Part shown: positions 1-6,427 of the stretch, one piece after another
How the letters are laid out: every line of letters begins with the position of its first letter
How positions within the stretch are numbered: the first letter of the stretch is position 1
Origin: CAZMGY01 sp964565945 [NCBI: uncultured bacterium]
GTDB taxonomy: Bacteria; GCA-001730085
Direction of reading: 5' to 3'
Assembly: GCA_964565945.1 (NCBI GenBank)
Contig: CAZMGY010000006.1
Coordinates: 1 to 14,293, forward strand
Length of the DNA: 14,293 nucleotides
Translations under genes and position numbers: made by a program
The notes under the pieces: model-generated
Told to the model about the DNA's origin: nothing
What the model saw: only the letters and a program-made list of their open reading frames with translations
Database searches by the model: none

Positions 1-1
1 G

Positions 2-148
2 AAGACGGTTCTAACCTTCGAGCATCCACGTCACTATGTTCTAGGCTCCCGTCAGGCAATTATTTTTCAAACACAGCTTGACAAGATCATGGCAGGTCAA
101 GACCTTGATCACATTGCTCATGGCGCCGTCATGCTTTATGCAACCTAA
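2..148 (+). CDS. Hypothetical protein, C-terminal fragment (5' end outside window)
   Basis: The frame starting at base 2 is open from the window edge to a TAA at 146-148, giving 48 residues. The composition looks coding: it contains FEHPRHYVLGSRQ, then a predicted helix (IIFQTQLDKIMAG), then LDHIAHGAVMLYAT at the end. I do not recognise the family. It is the only plausible plus-strand gene here and converges on comFC, whose stop lies 104 bases further on. The same frame stays open for 16 more codons after the TAA, so a premature stop in a slightly longer protein cannot be excluded. The fragment is short, so the call rests only on an open frame and protein-like composition. Confidence 0.4.
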   Translation, partial: KTVLTFEHPRHYVLGSRQAIIFQTQLDKIMAGQDLDHIAHGAVMLYAT

Positions 149-252
149 GACGCTTTTGAACGACGTACTAAACATCAGCACAATCGAAAGCTCGTATAGC
201 GCTAGAGCATATGAATGGGCACCGTCAGTGCTTGTTGTTCAGGAATCCTATC

Positions 253-912
253 TTAAACCCTCGCCAATGTCATTAAGAAAATCTCACAGCTAGCATCATA
301 AGCTCGTAAAGTTCGAATACATTCATTCATTGTCGCCCCCGTCGTGATCACATCATCCAGCAAAAGAATCGTTTGTTTTTCTATATCTGGTCGGCCATTC
401 ATACGATAAACACCCTCAACATTCCGTAAACGTTCCTCTTGGCTTAAAGTCATTTGGGCCTCAGAATGGCGATGTCTTGTCAAAAGCTCTCGGTAAGGTA
501 CATCAACCCAATCACTCAAGGCTTGTACCAACACAGCGCTTTGGTTAAAACCGCGTTCATACATCCGCTTACGCGAAATAGGCACCGGACACATCATATC
601 AACTTTATCAAATAAACCTGTGGGCTGCCACATATGAGCCAAATGCTTCGCCCAATAACGTCCCATTAACTTCACACGACCCAATTTAAAGCGACGAATC
701 CCTTCTTCCAATACCCCTTCGTATAAACCTAAAGAATAAACTGGGTAACGCCCTAAACGATCCTTCACAGGAGCCAGGCCAACATGTTCCTCACAAGAGA
801 GACAAACCGGGAACGTCTCGGACTCACTTAAAACCACCGCGTCACACATCACACAGGTTTCGGGATTAACCACATCTAGGAGCGCATTCATATAACGCGT
901 TAAAGTTTTCAT
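253..912 (-). CDS. comFC: ComF/GntX-family phosphoribosyltransferase-like protein (ComFC)
   Basis: This 219-residue protein has the two parts typical of ComFC/GntX. An N-terminal zinc ribbon has Cys20, Cys23, Cys37 and Cys40. A type I phosphoribosyltransferase domain follows, with the family motif PVPISRKRMYERGFNQS at 109-125 and the PRPP-binding loop LLLDDVITTGAT at 183-194. In naturally competent bacteria ComFC helps DNA uptake or processing in the cytoplasm, but the family is also common in bacteria not known to be competent, so its substrate here is unknown. The ATG directly abuts the bioA stop, which suggests co-transcription and coupling. It is the last gene of the minus-strand run. No comFA or other competence gene is present in the window. 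Family assignment is firm; the role is not. Confidence 0.9.
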   Translation of the reverse strand: MKTLTRYMNALLDVVNPETCVMCDAVVLSESETFPVCLSCEEHVGLAPVKDRLGRYPVYSLGLYEGVLEEGIRRFKLGRVKLMGRYWAKHLAHMWQPTGLFDKVDMMCPVPISRKRMYERGFNQSAVLVQALSDWVDVPYRELLTRHRHSEAQMTLSQEERLRNVEGVYRMNGRPDIEKQTILLLDDVITTGATMNECIRTLRAYDASCEIFLMTLARV

Positions 913-2277
913 CTAATTCTCTATCACGTCCTGAATCGCCCAGGCAACCGTATCGATCAACTCTTTAAGAACCGCGGCCTCGATCACTAACGGAGGCATT
1001 AAAACAATCACATTGCCCAAGGGCCGAATAATTACACCTCGCTCACGCACACGTTCAATCACTTGCACCCCTACTTTATTCTCCCAAGGGAAAGGTCTCT
1101 TCGTAGCCTTATCTTGAACCAACTCAATCCCTATCATCAAACCGCGCTGACGAATGTTTCCCACATGCGGCAAGTCCAACAAAGCTTGCAGCTGAGGCTG
1201 GATTTCGCGTGCCAATTGCTCCACGTGATCAACAATATTCCTATCTTGCATCAATCGCAAACTAGCTATGGCGGCAGCGCATCCAAGCGGATTCCCCGTG
1301 TAGGTATGCCCATGAAAAAAGGTTTTGCAGGCCGCATGGTCATCAGCAAAACTATCAAACACACGAGTATTGGTTAAAGTGACCGCTACCGGCAAATACC
1401 CTCCAGTCAAACCTTTGGCGAGCAGCATCATATCGGGAGAAACATCTTCGTGCTCACAAGCAAACATGCGACCAGTACGACCAAAGCCTGTCGCCACTTC
1501 ATCGACGATCATCAAAACATTATATCGATCACATAGCTCCCGTACACGCCGCAAATAGCCCTCGGGAAACAACAACATACCTGCGGCTCCTTGAATCAAA
1601 GGCTCCACAATAATCGCTGCAAGTTCATGACCATGTTTTTGGAAGGTTTCTTCCAGTTGCCGAAAACAAACCTCGGACCAATCTCCTGCCCCTTCAAAAC
1701 GATAAGAATCAGCTACCGGAACCGCAATGGTCTCAAACAATAAATGCTTATAGACTTTATGAAACAAGTCGATCCCACCCACACTGACTGAACCAATCGT
1801 ATCGCCATGATACGAATTCTTCAAGTGAGCAAACTTAGTCCGCGGGGTCTGTTTTCCCTCGACTTGCTGCCAATACTGATACGCCATTTTGACGGCAATT
1901 TCAGCAGCTGTTGATCCACTGTCAGAATAAAACACTTTATCTAAACCAACAGGACTAATATCCACAAGCATCTTGGCCAATTCAATTGATGGAACATTGC
2001 CTAAACCTAGCAAAGTGGTATGAGCAACTTTATTCAACTGTTCTCTCACCGCCTGATCAATCTCGGGCACACGATGTCCGTGTACATTGACCCACAGCGA
2101 AGAAACACCATCAATATAACGTTGTCCATAAATATCGTAAAGGTAAACCCCTTCAGCTTTTTCGATAACCAAAGGCGTCTGCTGTTGATAATCTTGCATT
2201 TGGGTGAACGGATGCCAAACGTGTTTCTGATCCCACTCTTCCCATTGTTCTTGTTGCGTTTGCATTTCGGCGCTCAT
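913..2277 (-). CDS. bioA: 8-amino-7-oxononanoate aminotransferase (biotin synthesis)
   Basis: This 454-residue class III PLP aminotransferase makes 7,8-diaminononanoate from 8-amino-7-oxononanoate, the step before dethiobiotin synthase in biotin synthesis. BioA hallmarks are the N-terminal WHPFTQM at 21-27, the SGSTAAEIAVK cofactor-phosphate region at 120-130, NSYHGDT at 154-160, IVDEVATGFGRTG with Asp259, and the PLP lysine in LLAKGLTGGYLP (Lys288). HGHTYTGNPLGCAAA at 323-337 is also typical. The amino donor is S-adenosylmethionine in most BioA enzymes but lysine in some (BioK), and I cannot separate these by eye. It starts one base after the DUF502 stop. No other bio gene is in the window, so the pathway must be completed elsewhere. 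No BirA-type operator can fit in the one-base gap. Confidence 0.95.
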   Translation of the reverse strand: MSAEMQTQQEQWEEWDQKHVWHPFTQMQDYQQQTPLVIEKAEGVYLYDIYGQRYIDGVSSLWVNVHGHRVPEIDQAVREQLNKVAHTTLLGLGNVPSIELAKMLVDISPVGLDKVFYSDSGSTAAEIAVKMAYQYWQQVEGKQTPRTKFAHLKNSYHGDTIGSVSVGGIDLFHKVYKHLLFETIAVPVADSYRFEGAGDWSEVCFRQLEETFQKHGHELAAIIVEPLIQGAAGMLLFPEGYLRRVRELCDRYNVLMIVDEVATGFGRTGRMFACEHEDVSPDMMLLAKGLTGGYLPVAVTLTNTRVFDSFADDHAACKTFFHGHTYTGNPLGCAAAIASLRLMQDRNIVDHVEQLAREIQPQLQALLDLPHVGNIRQRGLMIGIELVQDKATKRPFPWENKVGVQVIERVRERGVIIRPLGNVIVLMPPLVIEAAVLKELIDTVAWAIQDVIEN

Positions 2278-2278
2278 C

Positions 2279-2914
2279 TTACTCTAAAGTTTCCAAATTA
2301 TCTTCGGGGAAAAAGGCCCCTCCAGAAATGATCAACTTCATGGCATCTTCAGTGCTCATTGTTAAAAAAGTCACATCGGCTTCAGGAAGCATCAAGAAAA
2401 AGCCCGATGTGGGATTAGGAGTCGTCGGCACAAACAAGTTGACCAACCTTTCGTCTGACTCTAACTCGCCCTTGGCATAACCCGTGAAAAAAGCAATGGC
2501 ATAGCAACCCTCCTTGGGATATTCAAACTTGACGACTTTCTTAAAAAAATTGGATTGCTGACCAAACATCGCCGAACTGATTTGTGTAATCACTTTGTAA
2601 ATTTTATTGACCAACGGAATTTTGTTAACTAAGCGATCACTGATCTCGAGTGCCTTTTTGCCCAAGTACAAACGCGTCAAAGCACCCAAAAACGAAAAAA
2701 ATATAATCACAACAATCAAAACCAACGCACGCCATAACCATCCAAAAGTGGGATGCCTTACATAGAGGTAATAAGGATCTGGTGTTATCGACAATACAAA
2801 GGAATTTCCTTTAACCATAATGATATAAACCAAATAAATGGTTATCCCCAAAGGTAAAAAAGCAACGACACCAGTAAAAAAATTGGCTCTAATCTTGTTC
2901 AGAAAGATTTTCAT
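2279..2914 (-). CDS. DUF502 family inner-membrane protein
   Basis: This protein of 211 residues from the ATG at 2914 matches the DUF502 family, whose function is not known. The start is amphipathic and basic (MKIFLNKIRANFFTG), leading into a first membrane helix with the family-typical LPLGITIYLVYIIMV. A second helix (ALVLIVVIIFFSFLGAL) comes before a cytoplasmic or periplasmic domain containing NKIPLVNKIYKV and a VPTTPNPTSGFFLMLP segment, both characteristic. The longer reading from the ATG at 2935 adds seven residues. I prefer 2914 because it fits the usual N-terminus and has a GAGGA upstream. It overlaps the end of the CorC/HlyC-type gene by 26 bases, suggesting translational coupling of two membrane proteins. 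A role in envelope physiology is inference only. Confidence 0.85.
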   Translation of the reverse strand: MKIFLNKIRANFFTGVVAFLPLGITIYLVYIIMVKGNSFVLSITPDPYYLYVRHPTFGWLWRALVLIVVIIFFSFLGALTRLYLGKKALEISDRLVNKIPLVNKIYKVITQISSAMFGQQSNFFKKVVKFEYPKEGCYAIAFFTGYAKGELESDERLVNLFVPTTPNPTSGFFLMLPEADVTFLTMSTEDAMKLIISGGAFFPEDNLETLE

Positions 2915-4220
2915 CAGAGGTAGCTTCCTCGACATTCTTATTTTTCACATCCACTTTGACTTTATAAATCCTTTTTTCGTCGACTTCTAAAATTTGAAAC
3001 TCAACATGCTCATAACGAATCGAAGCACCACGACGCGGCATACCTTCAGCCACATAAATCAAAAAGCCTCCCAAGCTGTCATAATTTCCTTCTTCGGGCA
3101 AATCGATATTCAAGGATTCATTCAATTCCGACAAATTGGTTTTGGCATCCACCAAGGCCACCCGATCATTAATACGTCGTATTAAGATTTCTTCACCATC
3201 GTGCTCATCCATAATATCCCCCACAATCTCTTCCAAAAGGTCTTCAATGGTTACCAAGCCCGCTGTACCTCCATATTCATCAACCACGATTCCCATGTGG
3301 ACGCGATCGCGTTTGAACAACTGAAGCACGTCATCTAATTTGCTCGTTTCGGGTACAAAAAAGGGCTTACGACAAATATCCATCACACAAATTTTTTCAA
3401 AATAAAGATCCGTCACATATTTCATCAAATCTTTGGCATACATCACGCCCACCACATTATCGGCCGAATCCATAATCACGGGAATTCGTGAAAAAGTCAC
3501 TCCTTCATGAATTTGATCCAAGGCCTCTTTTAACGTGAGTGTCGCATCCATCGTAATCATATCCACGCGAGGAATCATCACCTCATGCACATGTGTATCG
3601 CCAAATTCGATCACACTGCGAATCATATCGCGTTCTTCTTCTTCAATCACTCCTTCACGCTCGCCAGCCTCGACAATCGCAACAATTTCTTGTTCAGTCA
3701 ACATATGCTGCATATCGTCCACTCGTGCCCCCATTAGATTCATAATGCTCACAGAAATTAGCTTGAAGAAATGAATAAAAGGAAAGAGGATCTTCGACAA
3801 ACGATCCAAAAAGCCAATTACAGCTAAAGACATCTCCTCAGCATAACGTTTAGCTAAAGTTTTGGGAATAATTTCTCCAAAGATCAAGATAATCAGTGTC
3901 ATCACTCCAGTTGCAATCGCAGCAATTTGATCCATGCGCATATGCTCACTCAATAAACGAGTCGCTAAGACGGTTGCCGTTGAGGCCGCTGCAATATTAG
4001 CCACATTGTTACAAATTAACAAAGTGATCAAAATATTGTCCCACTTATGTGTGATTTTTTCTAAAATAAGAGCTTTATCTCCATCGTCATCAATCATGCG
4101 TTTGATGCGCAATTTCGTCATTGATGTAATAGCTGTTTCCGAAGCTGAAAAAAAGCCCGACGCCAGCAAACACACCCCAATGATGCTCGCTTCTATCACC
4201 AACAACGTACTAGGATCCAC
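2889..4220 (-). CDS. CorC/HlyC-type transporter-like protein (CNNM-CBS-CorC domains)
   Basis: This 443-residue membrane protein has the full three-part layout of the CorC/HlyC/CNNM family. The CNNM (DUF21) membrane domain covers about 1-185, with several hydrophobic helices and the motifs SASETA (25-30) and GEIIPKTLA (115-123). A CBS pair covers about 210-340, with VMIPRVDM and VDEYGGTAGLVTIEDLLEEIVGD. A C-terminal CorC domain runs from about 345 to 425, followed by an acidic tail. Family members take part in magnesium or cobalt homeostasis in several bacteria; the hemolysin name is historical. The start is GTG, chosen because an AAGGAGG sequence lies nine bases upstream and the gene begins inside the ybeY stop region (11-base overlap). 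A corC-like gene next to ybeY is a widespread arrangement. The transported ion is not shown by the sequence. Confidence 0.92.
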   Translation of the reverse strand: MDPSTLLVIEASIIGVCLLASGFFSASETAITSMTKLRIKRMIDDDGDKALILEKITHKWDNILITLLICNNVANIAAASTATVLATRLLSEHMRMDQIAAIATGVMTLIILIFGEIIPKTLAKRYAEEMSLAVIGFLDRLSKILFPFIHFFKLISVSIMNLMGARVDDMQHMLTEQEIVAIVEAGEREGVIEEEERDMIRSVIEFGDTHVHEVMIPRVDMITMDATLTLKEALDQIHEGVTFSRIPVIMDSADNVVGVMYAKDLMKYVTDLYFEKICVMDICRKPFFVPETSKLDDVLQLFKRDRVHMGIVVDEYGGTAGLVTIEDLLEEIVGDIMDEHDGEEILIRRINDRVALVDAKTNLSELNESLNIDLPEEGNYDSLGGFLIYVAEGMPRRGASIRYEHVEFQILEVDEKRIYKVKVDVKNKNVEEATSDENLSEQD

Positions 4221-4683
4221 GTATCAACCCCTCCTTTTTCAGTTTATCTTGTATCTGTTCCATATAATAGGCTTCTTTATGCCTCATAAGTTTGCGATCT
4301 TTAGAATCAACATCATTATACCCAAGCAAATGCAAAATGCCATGAATCATATACAATGCCAACTCTTGATCGGGTGTATGACCAAACTCTTGTGCGCGGT
4401 CAAAAGCCATATCCATCGAAACCACACAATCCCCCACATAACGCTCATCATCGCCAGGATGCCGTTCCCCTTCGAGCATTGCAAAAGAAATTACATCGGT
4501 GGGATAATTATGGTTCAAATACGTACGATTGATGTGATGAATGGTTTTATGGTCGCACACTTTAAGCGACAAAAAGCCCCATGCCCATCCTTCTTGGGCC
4601 AAAATAAGCCCTCCCAAATGCCTTACCAAGGTTAAATTCACTCTGTGTTTCACACCAACATGACTCACGTAAACAGGAATCAT
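4210..4683 (-). CDS. ybeY: Endoribonuclease YbeY (16S rRNA maturation / ribosome quality control)
   Basis: This 157-residue protein belongs to the YbeY/UPF0054 family, a metal-dependent single-strand RNase involved in 16S rRNA 3'-end maturation and ribosome quality control. The segment NYPTDVISFAM (59-69) and the active-site motif HGILHLLGYND (114-124) are clear. The family consensus has three metal-binding His (HGxxHLxGYDH). Here His114 and His118 are kept, but the third position is Asp124, with Asn before it. A similar Asp variant occurs, from memory, in some other lineages such as Bacteroidetes, so the enzyme is probably still metal-binding. It starts two bases after the ComFB-like gene and overlaps the CorC/HlyC gene by 11 bases. 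The ATG at 4683 has only a weak Shine-Dalgarno, consistent with coupling to the upstream gene. Confidence 0.93.
   Translation of the reverse strand: MIPVYVSHVGVKHRVNLTLVRHLGGLILAQEGWAWGFLSLKVCDHKTIHHINRTYLNHNYPTDVISFAMLEGERHPGDDERYVGDCVVSMDMAFDRAQEFGHTPDQELALYMIHGILHLLGYNDVDSKDRKLMRHKEAYYMEQIQDKLKKEGLIRGS
4230..4236 (-). promoter_or_regulatory. Strong Shine-Dalgarno for the GTG-initiated CorC/HlyC gene
   Basis: The minus strand reads AAGGAGG, an almost full anti-16S complement, with nine bases between it and the GTG whose first base is 4220. It lies within the last codons of ybeY. This decides the non-ATG start of the membrane-protein gene and suggests it can be initiated independently of ybeY termination. 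Confidence 0.75.
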
Positions 4684-4685
4684 TT

Positions 4686-5021
4686 TTAAGACTCGTGATG
4701 CGGTCTTTTTTGCACCAAAGGAACGGCTTTTTCTAAAGAAACCCGTATTTCTTGGTGAATCCGCTTAACATGTTCCAACTCTTTGTGTGCGTGTCGACCG
4801 AGTAAACGATAATGACTTGGAGAGCCATTCAAAGTTAAAGCTACAATATCCAACAAACATCGCGAACACACACAAAAATCAATTTGCTCTTTGTTCTCAT
4901 CCATATAATGATTCAGCTCTTTAACCACATAGTCGACATTTTCATCAACAAGCATATTGAGAACATTTTTCTTGGTTAAACCTAGATGTCCTCCAGAACC
5001 ATCATCACTGGGTAAACTCAT
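4686..5021 (-). CDS. ComFB-family small protein (possible cyclic-dinucleotide receptor)
   Basis: This small cytosolic protein has 111 residues from the ATG at 5021. A GTG two codons upstream is an alternative start. The central part matches the ComFB (late competence) family: NVLNMLVDENVDYVV near the start, then FCVCSRCLLDIVALTLNG with a C-x-C-x-x-C set (Cys50, Cys52, Cys55), then SHYRLLGRHAHKEL. The cysteines probably bind zinc. ComFB proteins were named from the Bacillus comF operon; in cyanobacteria, members have been reported to bind cyclic dinucleotides. The first 16 residues are Gly/Ser/Asp-rich and probably disordered. The gene lies between coaB (7-14 bases upstream) and ybeY (2 bases downstream), so it is co-transcribed with housekeeping genes and not with competence genes. 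An eight-G run forms its ribosome-binding region. Family assignment is fairly sure; function is not. Confidence 0.8.
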   Translation of the reverse strand: MSLPSDDGSGGHLGLTKKNVLNMLVDENVDYVVKELNHYMDENKEQIDFCVCSRCLLDIVALTLNGSPSHYRLLGRHAHKELEHVKRIHQEIRVSLEKAVPLVQKRPHHES

Positions 5022-5026
5022 TTTCA

Positions 5027-5034
5027 CCCCCCCC
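5027..5034. repeat. Homopolymer of eight G (minus strand) in the ComFB-like gene's ribosome-binding site
   Basis: Between the coaB stop and the ATG at 5021 the minus strand carries an uninterrupted run of eight G, preceded by A. AGGGGG at its upstream side would sit eight bases from the ATG and act as the Shine-Dalgarno. Runs of this length can change by slippage, which would alter spacing, but nothing here proves that it varies. Confidence 0.6.
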
Positions 5035-5035
5035 T

Positions 5036-5686
5036 CTAAGACAATTTCACATGGATGTTTATGCGATCACAAATAGCCTTTAACACATGTTTGGCAAAAT
5101 CTAGTTTAGCACATTTTTCGAGCACCTGTTGAGTTCCATCGGCAAATAAAAGACATCCGGCATTTTCGTCACTCCCAAACCCAATACCTTCTGTAATAAT
5201 ATTGTTGGCCACAATCATATCTAGATGCTTGCTTTCTAATTTCTGACGAGCATTGTCAATCAAATTTTCCGATTCGGCCGCAAAACCCACAACAAAAGCA
5301 TTGTGATCTATCTGCGCAACATTTTTAAGCACATCCTGTGTTTTAACAAGCTGTAACACCAATGTATCCTGACTCTTTTTGATTTTATGCGAATACCCCT
5401 TCACTAATGTGTAATCACTTACCGCCGCCGCCATCACCAAAACATCACACTGTGTCACTTGATCCAACACAGCATGTAACATATCTTCGGCCGTTTCAAC
5501 ATGGATCAAAAAAACCCCTTCAGGAGAACATAAAGAAACGGGGCCACTAATCAAACAAACCTCGTGACCTTCGTTCAGCATCACTTCAGCCAAAGCATAG
5601 CCCATTTTGCCTGATGAACGATTCACAATAAAACGAACGGGATCAATCGATTCACGCGTTGGACCAGCCGTTACACATAATTTCAT
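5036..5686 (-). CDS. coaB: Phosphopantothenate-cysteine ligase (CoaB), stand-alone
   Basis: This 216-residue protein matches the C-terminal half of bifunctional CoaBC (Dfp). It joins cysteine to 4'-phosphopantothenate at the expense of a nucleotide triphosphate in coenzyme A synthesis. Recognisable parts are the N-terminal TAGPTRESIDPVRFIVN (6-22) and SSGKMGYALAE, then AAAVSDY (86-92), the KIKK lysine segment (101-104), VVGFAAES (132-139) and IVANN (158-162). In most bacteria CoaB is fused behind CoaC; here the two are separate. The coaB ATG overlaps the coaC stop by four bases (ATGA), so the enzymes are translationally coupled and probably made in equal amounts. The start is fixed by the match to the domain boundary, with GGAAAG upstream. 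Separate coaB and coaC are known in some streptococci and enterococci. Confidence 0.92.
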   Translation of the reverse strand: MKLCVTAGPTRESIDPVRFIVNRSSGKMGYALAEVMLNEGHEVCLISGPVSLCSPEGVFLIHVETAEDMLHAVLDQVTQCDVLVMAAAVSDYTLVKGYSHKIKKSQDTLVLQLVKTQDVLKNVAQIDHNAFVVGFAAESENLIDNARQKLESKHLDMIVANNIITEGIGFGSDENAGCLLFADGTQQVLEKCAKLDFAKHVLKAICDRINIHVKLS

Positions 5687-6216
5687 AAGCTTTCCACTTC
5701 ACGACATAAGGCTTCAATATCTGGCAAACGCCCCACACCATTCGCCAAGCAGGCCAAAAAACCCGCATCTGGTTGCACCAAACAATAGCGATCCACCTCC
5801 CTCAAGCGCTCCAAGTTGGACTGTACCATCGGATTAGCATACATCTGATCACTCATCGACGGCGCCAAAATCACAGGCCCCGCATATGCCAAAAGGGCAC
5901 TCAGCAACAAATGATCACCAAAGCCCATTGCGATTTTTGCCAGCATATCCGCCGACAAGGGAGCCACAAGAATAACATCGGCCCATTCCGCTAAAGCAAT
6001 GTGTTGGGGGAACCAGCCGTTTTCAGGGGTAAATAAGTCTGCATACACCCTATTTTGAGATAGAGTGGCCATGCTTGTTTCGGTCACAAATTTGGTCGCG
6101 CAGGGGGTTAAAATCACTTTAACTTCGTGACCTGATTTAATCAAAGACCGAACACATTCCGTCATTTTGTAGGCAGCTATGCAGCCAGTAACACCTAAGA
6201 GAACTTTTTTAGGCAT
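5683..6216 (-). CDS. coaC: Phosphopantothenoylcysteine decarboxylase (CoaC), stand-alone
   Basis: This 177-residue protein is an HFCD-type flavoprotein (FMN-dependent decarboxylase) and matches the N-terminal half of CoaBC. It converts phosphopantothenoylcysteine to 4'-phosphopantetheine. The N-terminal VLLGVTGCIAAYK (5-17), the catalytic His in HIALAEWAD (His72), the LVAPLSADMLAKIAMGFGD FMN-binding stretch and the active-site Cys156 in LACLANGVGR are visible. Two motifs diverge. The usual PAMN-x-x-M reads PSMSDQM (119-125), so the Asn considered important for decarboxylation is Ser122. The usual ACG of the substrate clamp reads ACL. Its ATG overlaps the rpoZ stop by eight bases and has a good AAGGA. 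CoaB follows immediately, which argues for CoaC and against another HFCD flavoprotein. The decarboxylase is probably active, but that is inference. Confidence 0.88.
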   Translation of the reverse strand: MPKKVLLGVTGCIAAYKMTECVRSLIKSGHEVKVILTPCATKFVTETSMATLSQNRVYADLFTPENGWFPQHIALAEWADVILVAPLSADMLAKIAMGFGDHLLLSALLAYAGPVILAPSMSDQMYANPMVQSNLERLREVDRYCLVQPDAGFLACLANGVGRLPDIEALCREVESL

Positions 6217-6427
6217 TCACTTCCTTTTTAGAGCTAGGATTTTCGTCCTTTTCCAAAACCACATTATCCAAAACTTCACGTAACGCCAATATTGTTACTT
6301 TCACACCAGGCTCATGGGGTAACAAGGGCAAAGCCCCTTGTGAAAGGTCTTGGGCACGACGTGCCGCCAAGACACACATGCGAAAAATACCCCCTTCTTT
6401 GTGTTGATCAAGACTTATAGAAAGCAT
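6209..6427 (-). CDS. rpoZ: RNA polymerase omega subunit
   Basis: This 72-residue protein is the small omega subunit, which binds the beta-prime subunit and helps RNA polymerase assembly; in several bacteria it also forms part of a ppGpp site. The diagnostic stretch is FRMCVLAARRAQDLSQGA, matching the family pattern FxLVxxAxxRAxxL, followed by the ALREVLDNVV helix. The start is placed at the ATG at 6427, because a GGGAG lies about ten bases upstream. The TTG nine bases further upstream would be too close to that site. The first 20 bases lie inside the end of gmk, and the stop overlaps coaC by eight bases. A gmk-rpoZ-coaBC order is common in bacteria and supports the assignment despite the short length. 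Confidence 0.9.
   Translation of the reverse strand: MLSISLDQHKEGGIFRMCVLAARRAQDLSQGALPLLPHEPGVKVTILALREVLDNVVLEKDENPSSKKEVNA

Noticed and set aside
219-239. Small hairpin GCAC-loop-GTGC followed by TTGTTGTT, as a terminator for the left-edge plus-strand gene
   Set aside because: It has only four pairs and an interrupted T-run about 70 bases from the stop, so it could not be supported.
78-293. Plus-strand open frame of 71 codons at the left end
   Set aside because: It overlaps the better frame ending at 148 and the end of comFC, has no ribosome site, and its composition does not look like a protein family.
3934-4635. Long plus-strand frame of 233 codons
   Set aside because: It lies antisense to two firmly identified genes (the CorC/HlyC type and ybeY), and its composition mirrors their codons.
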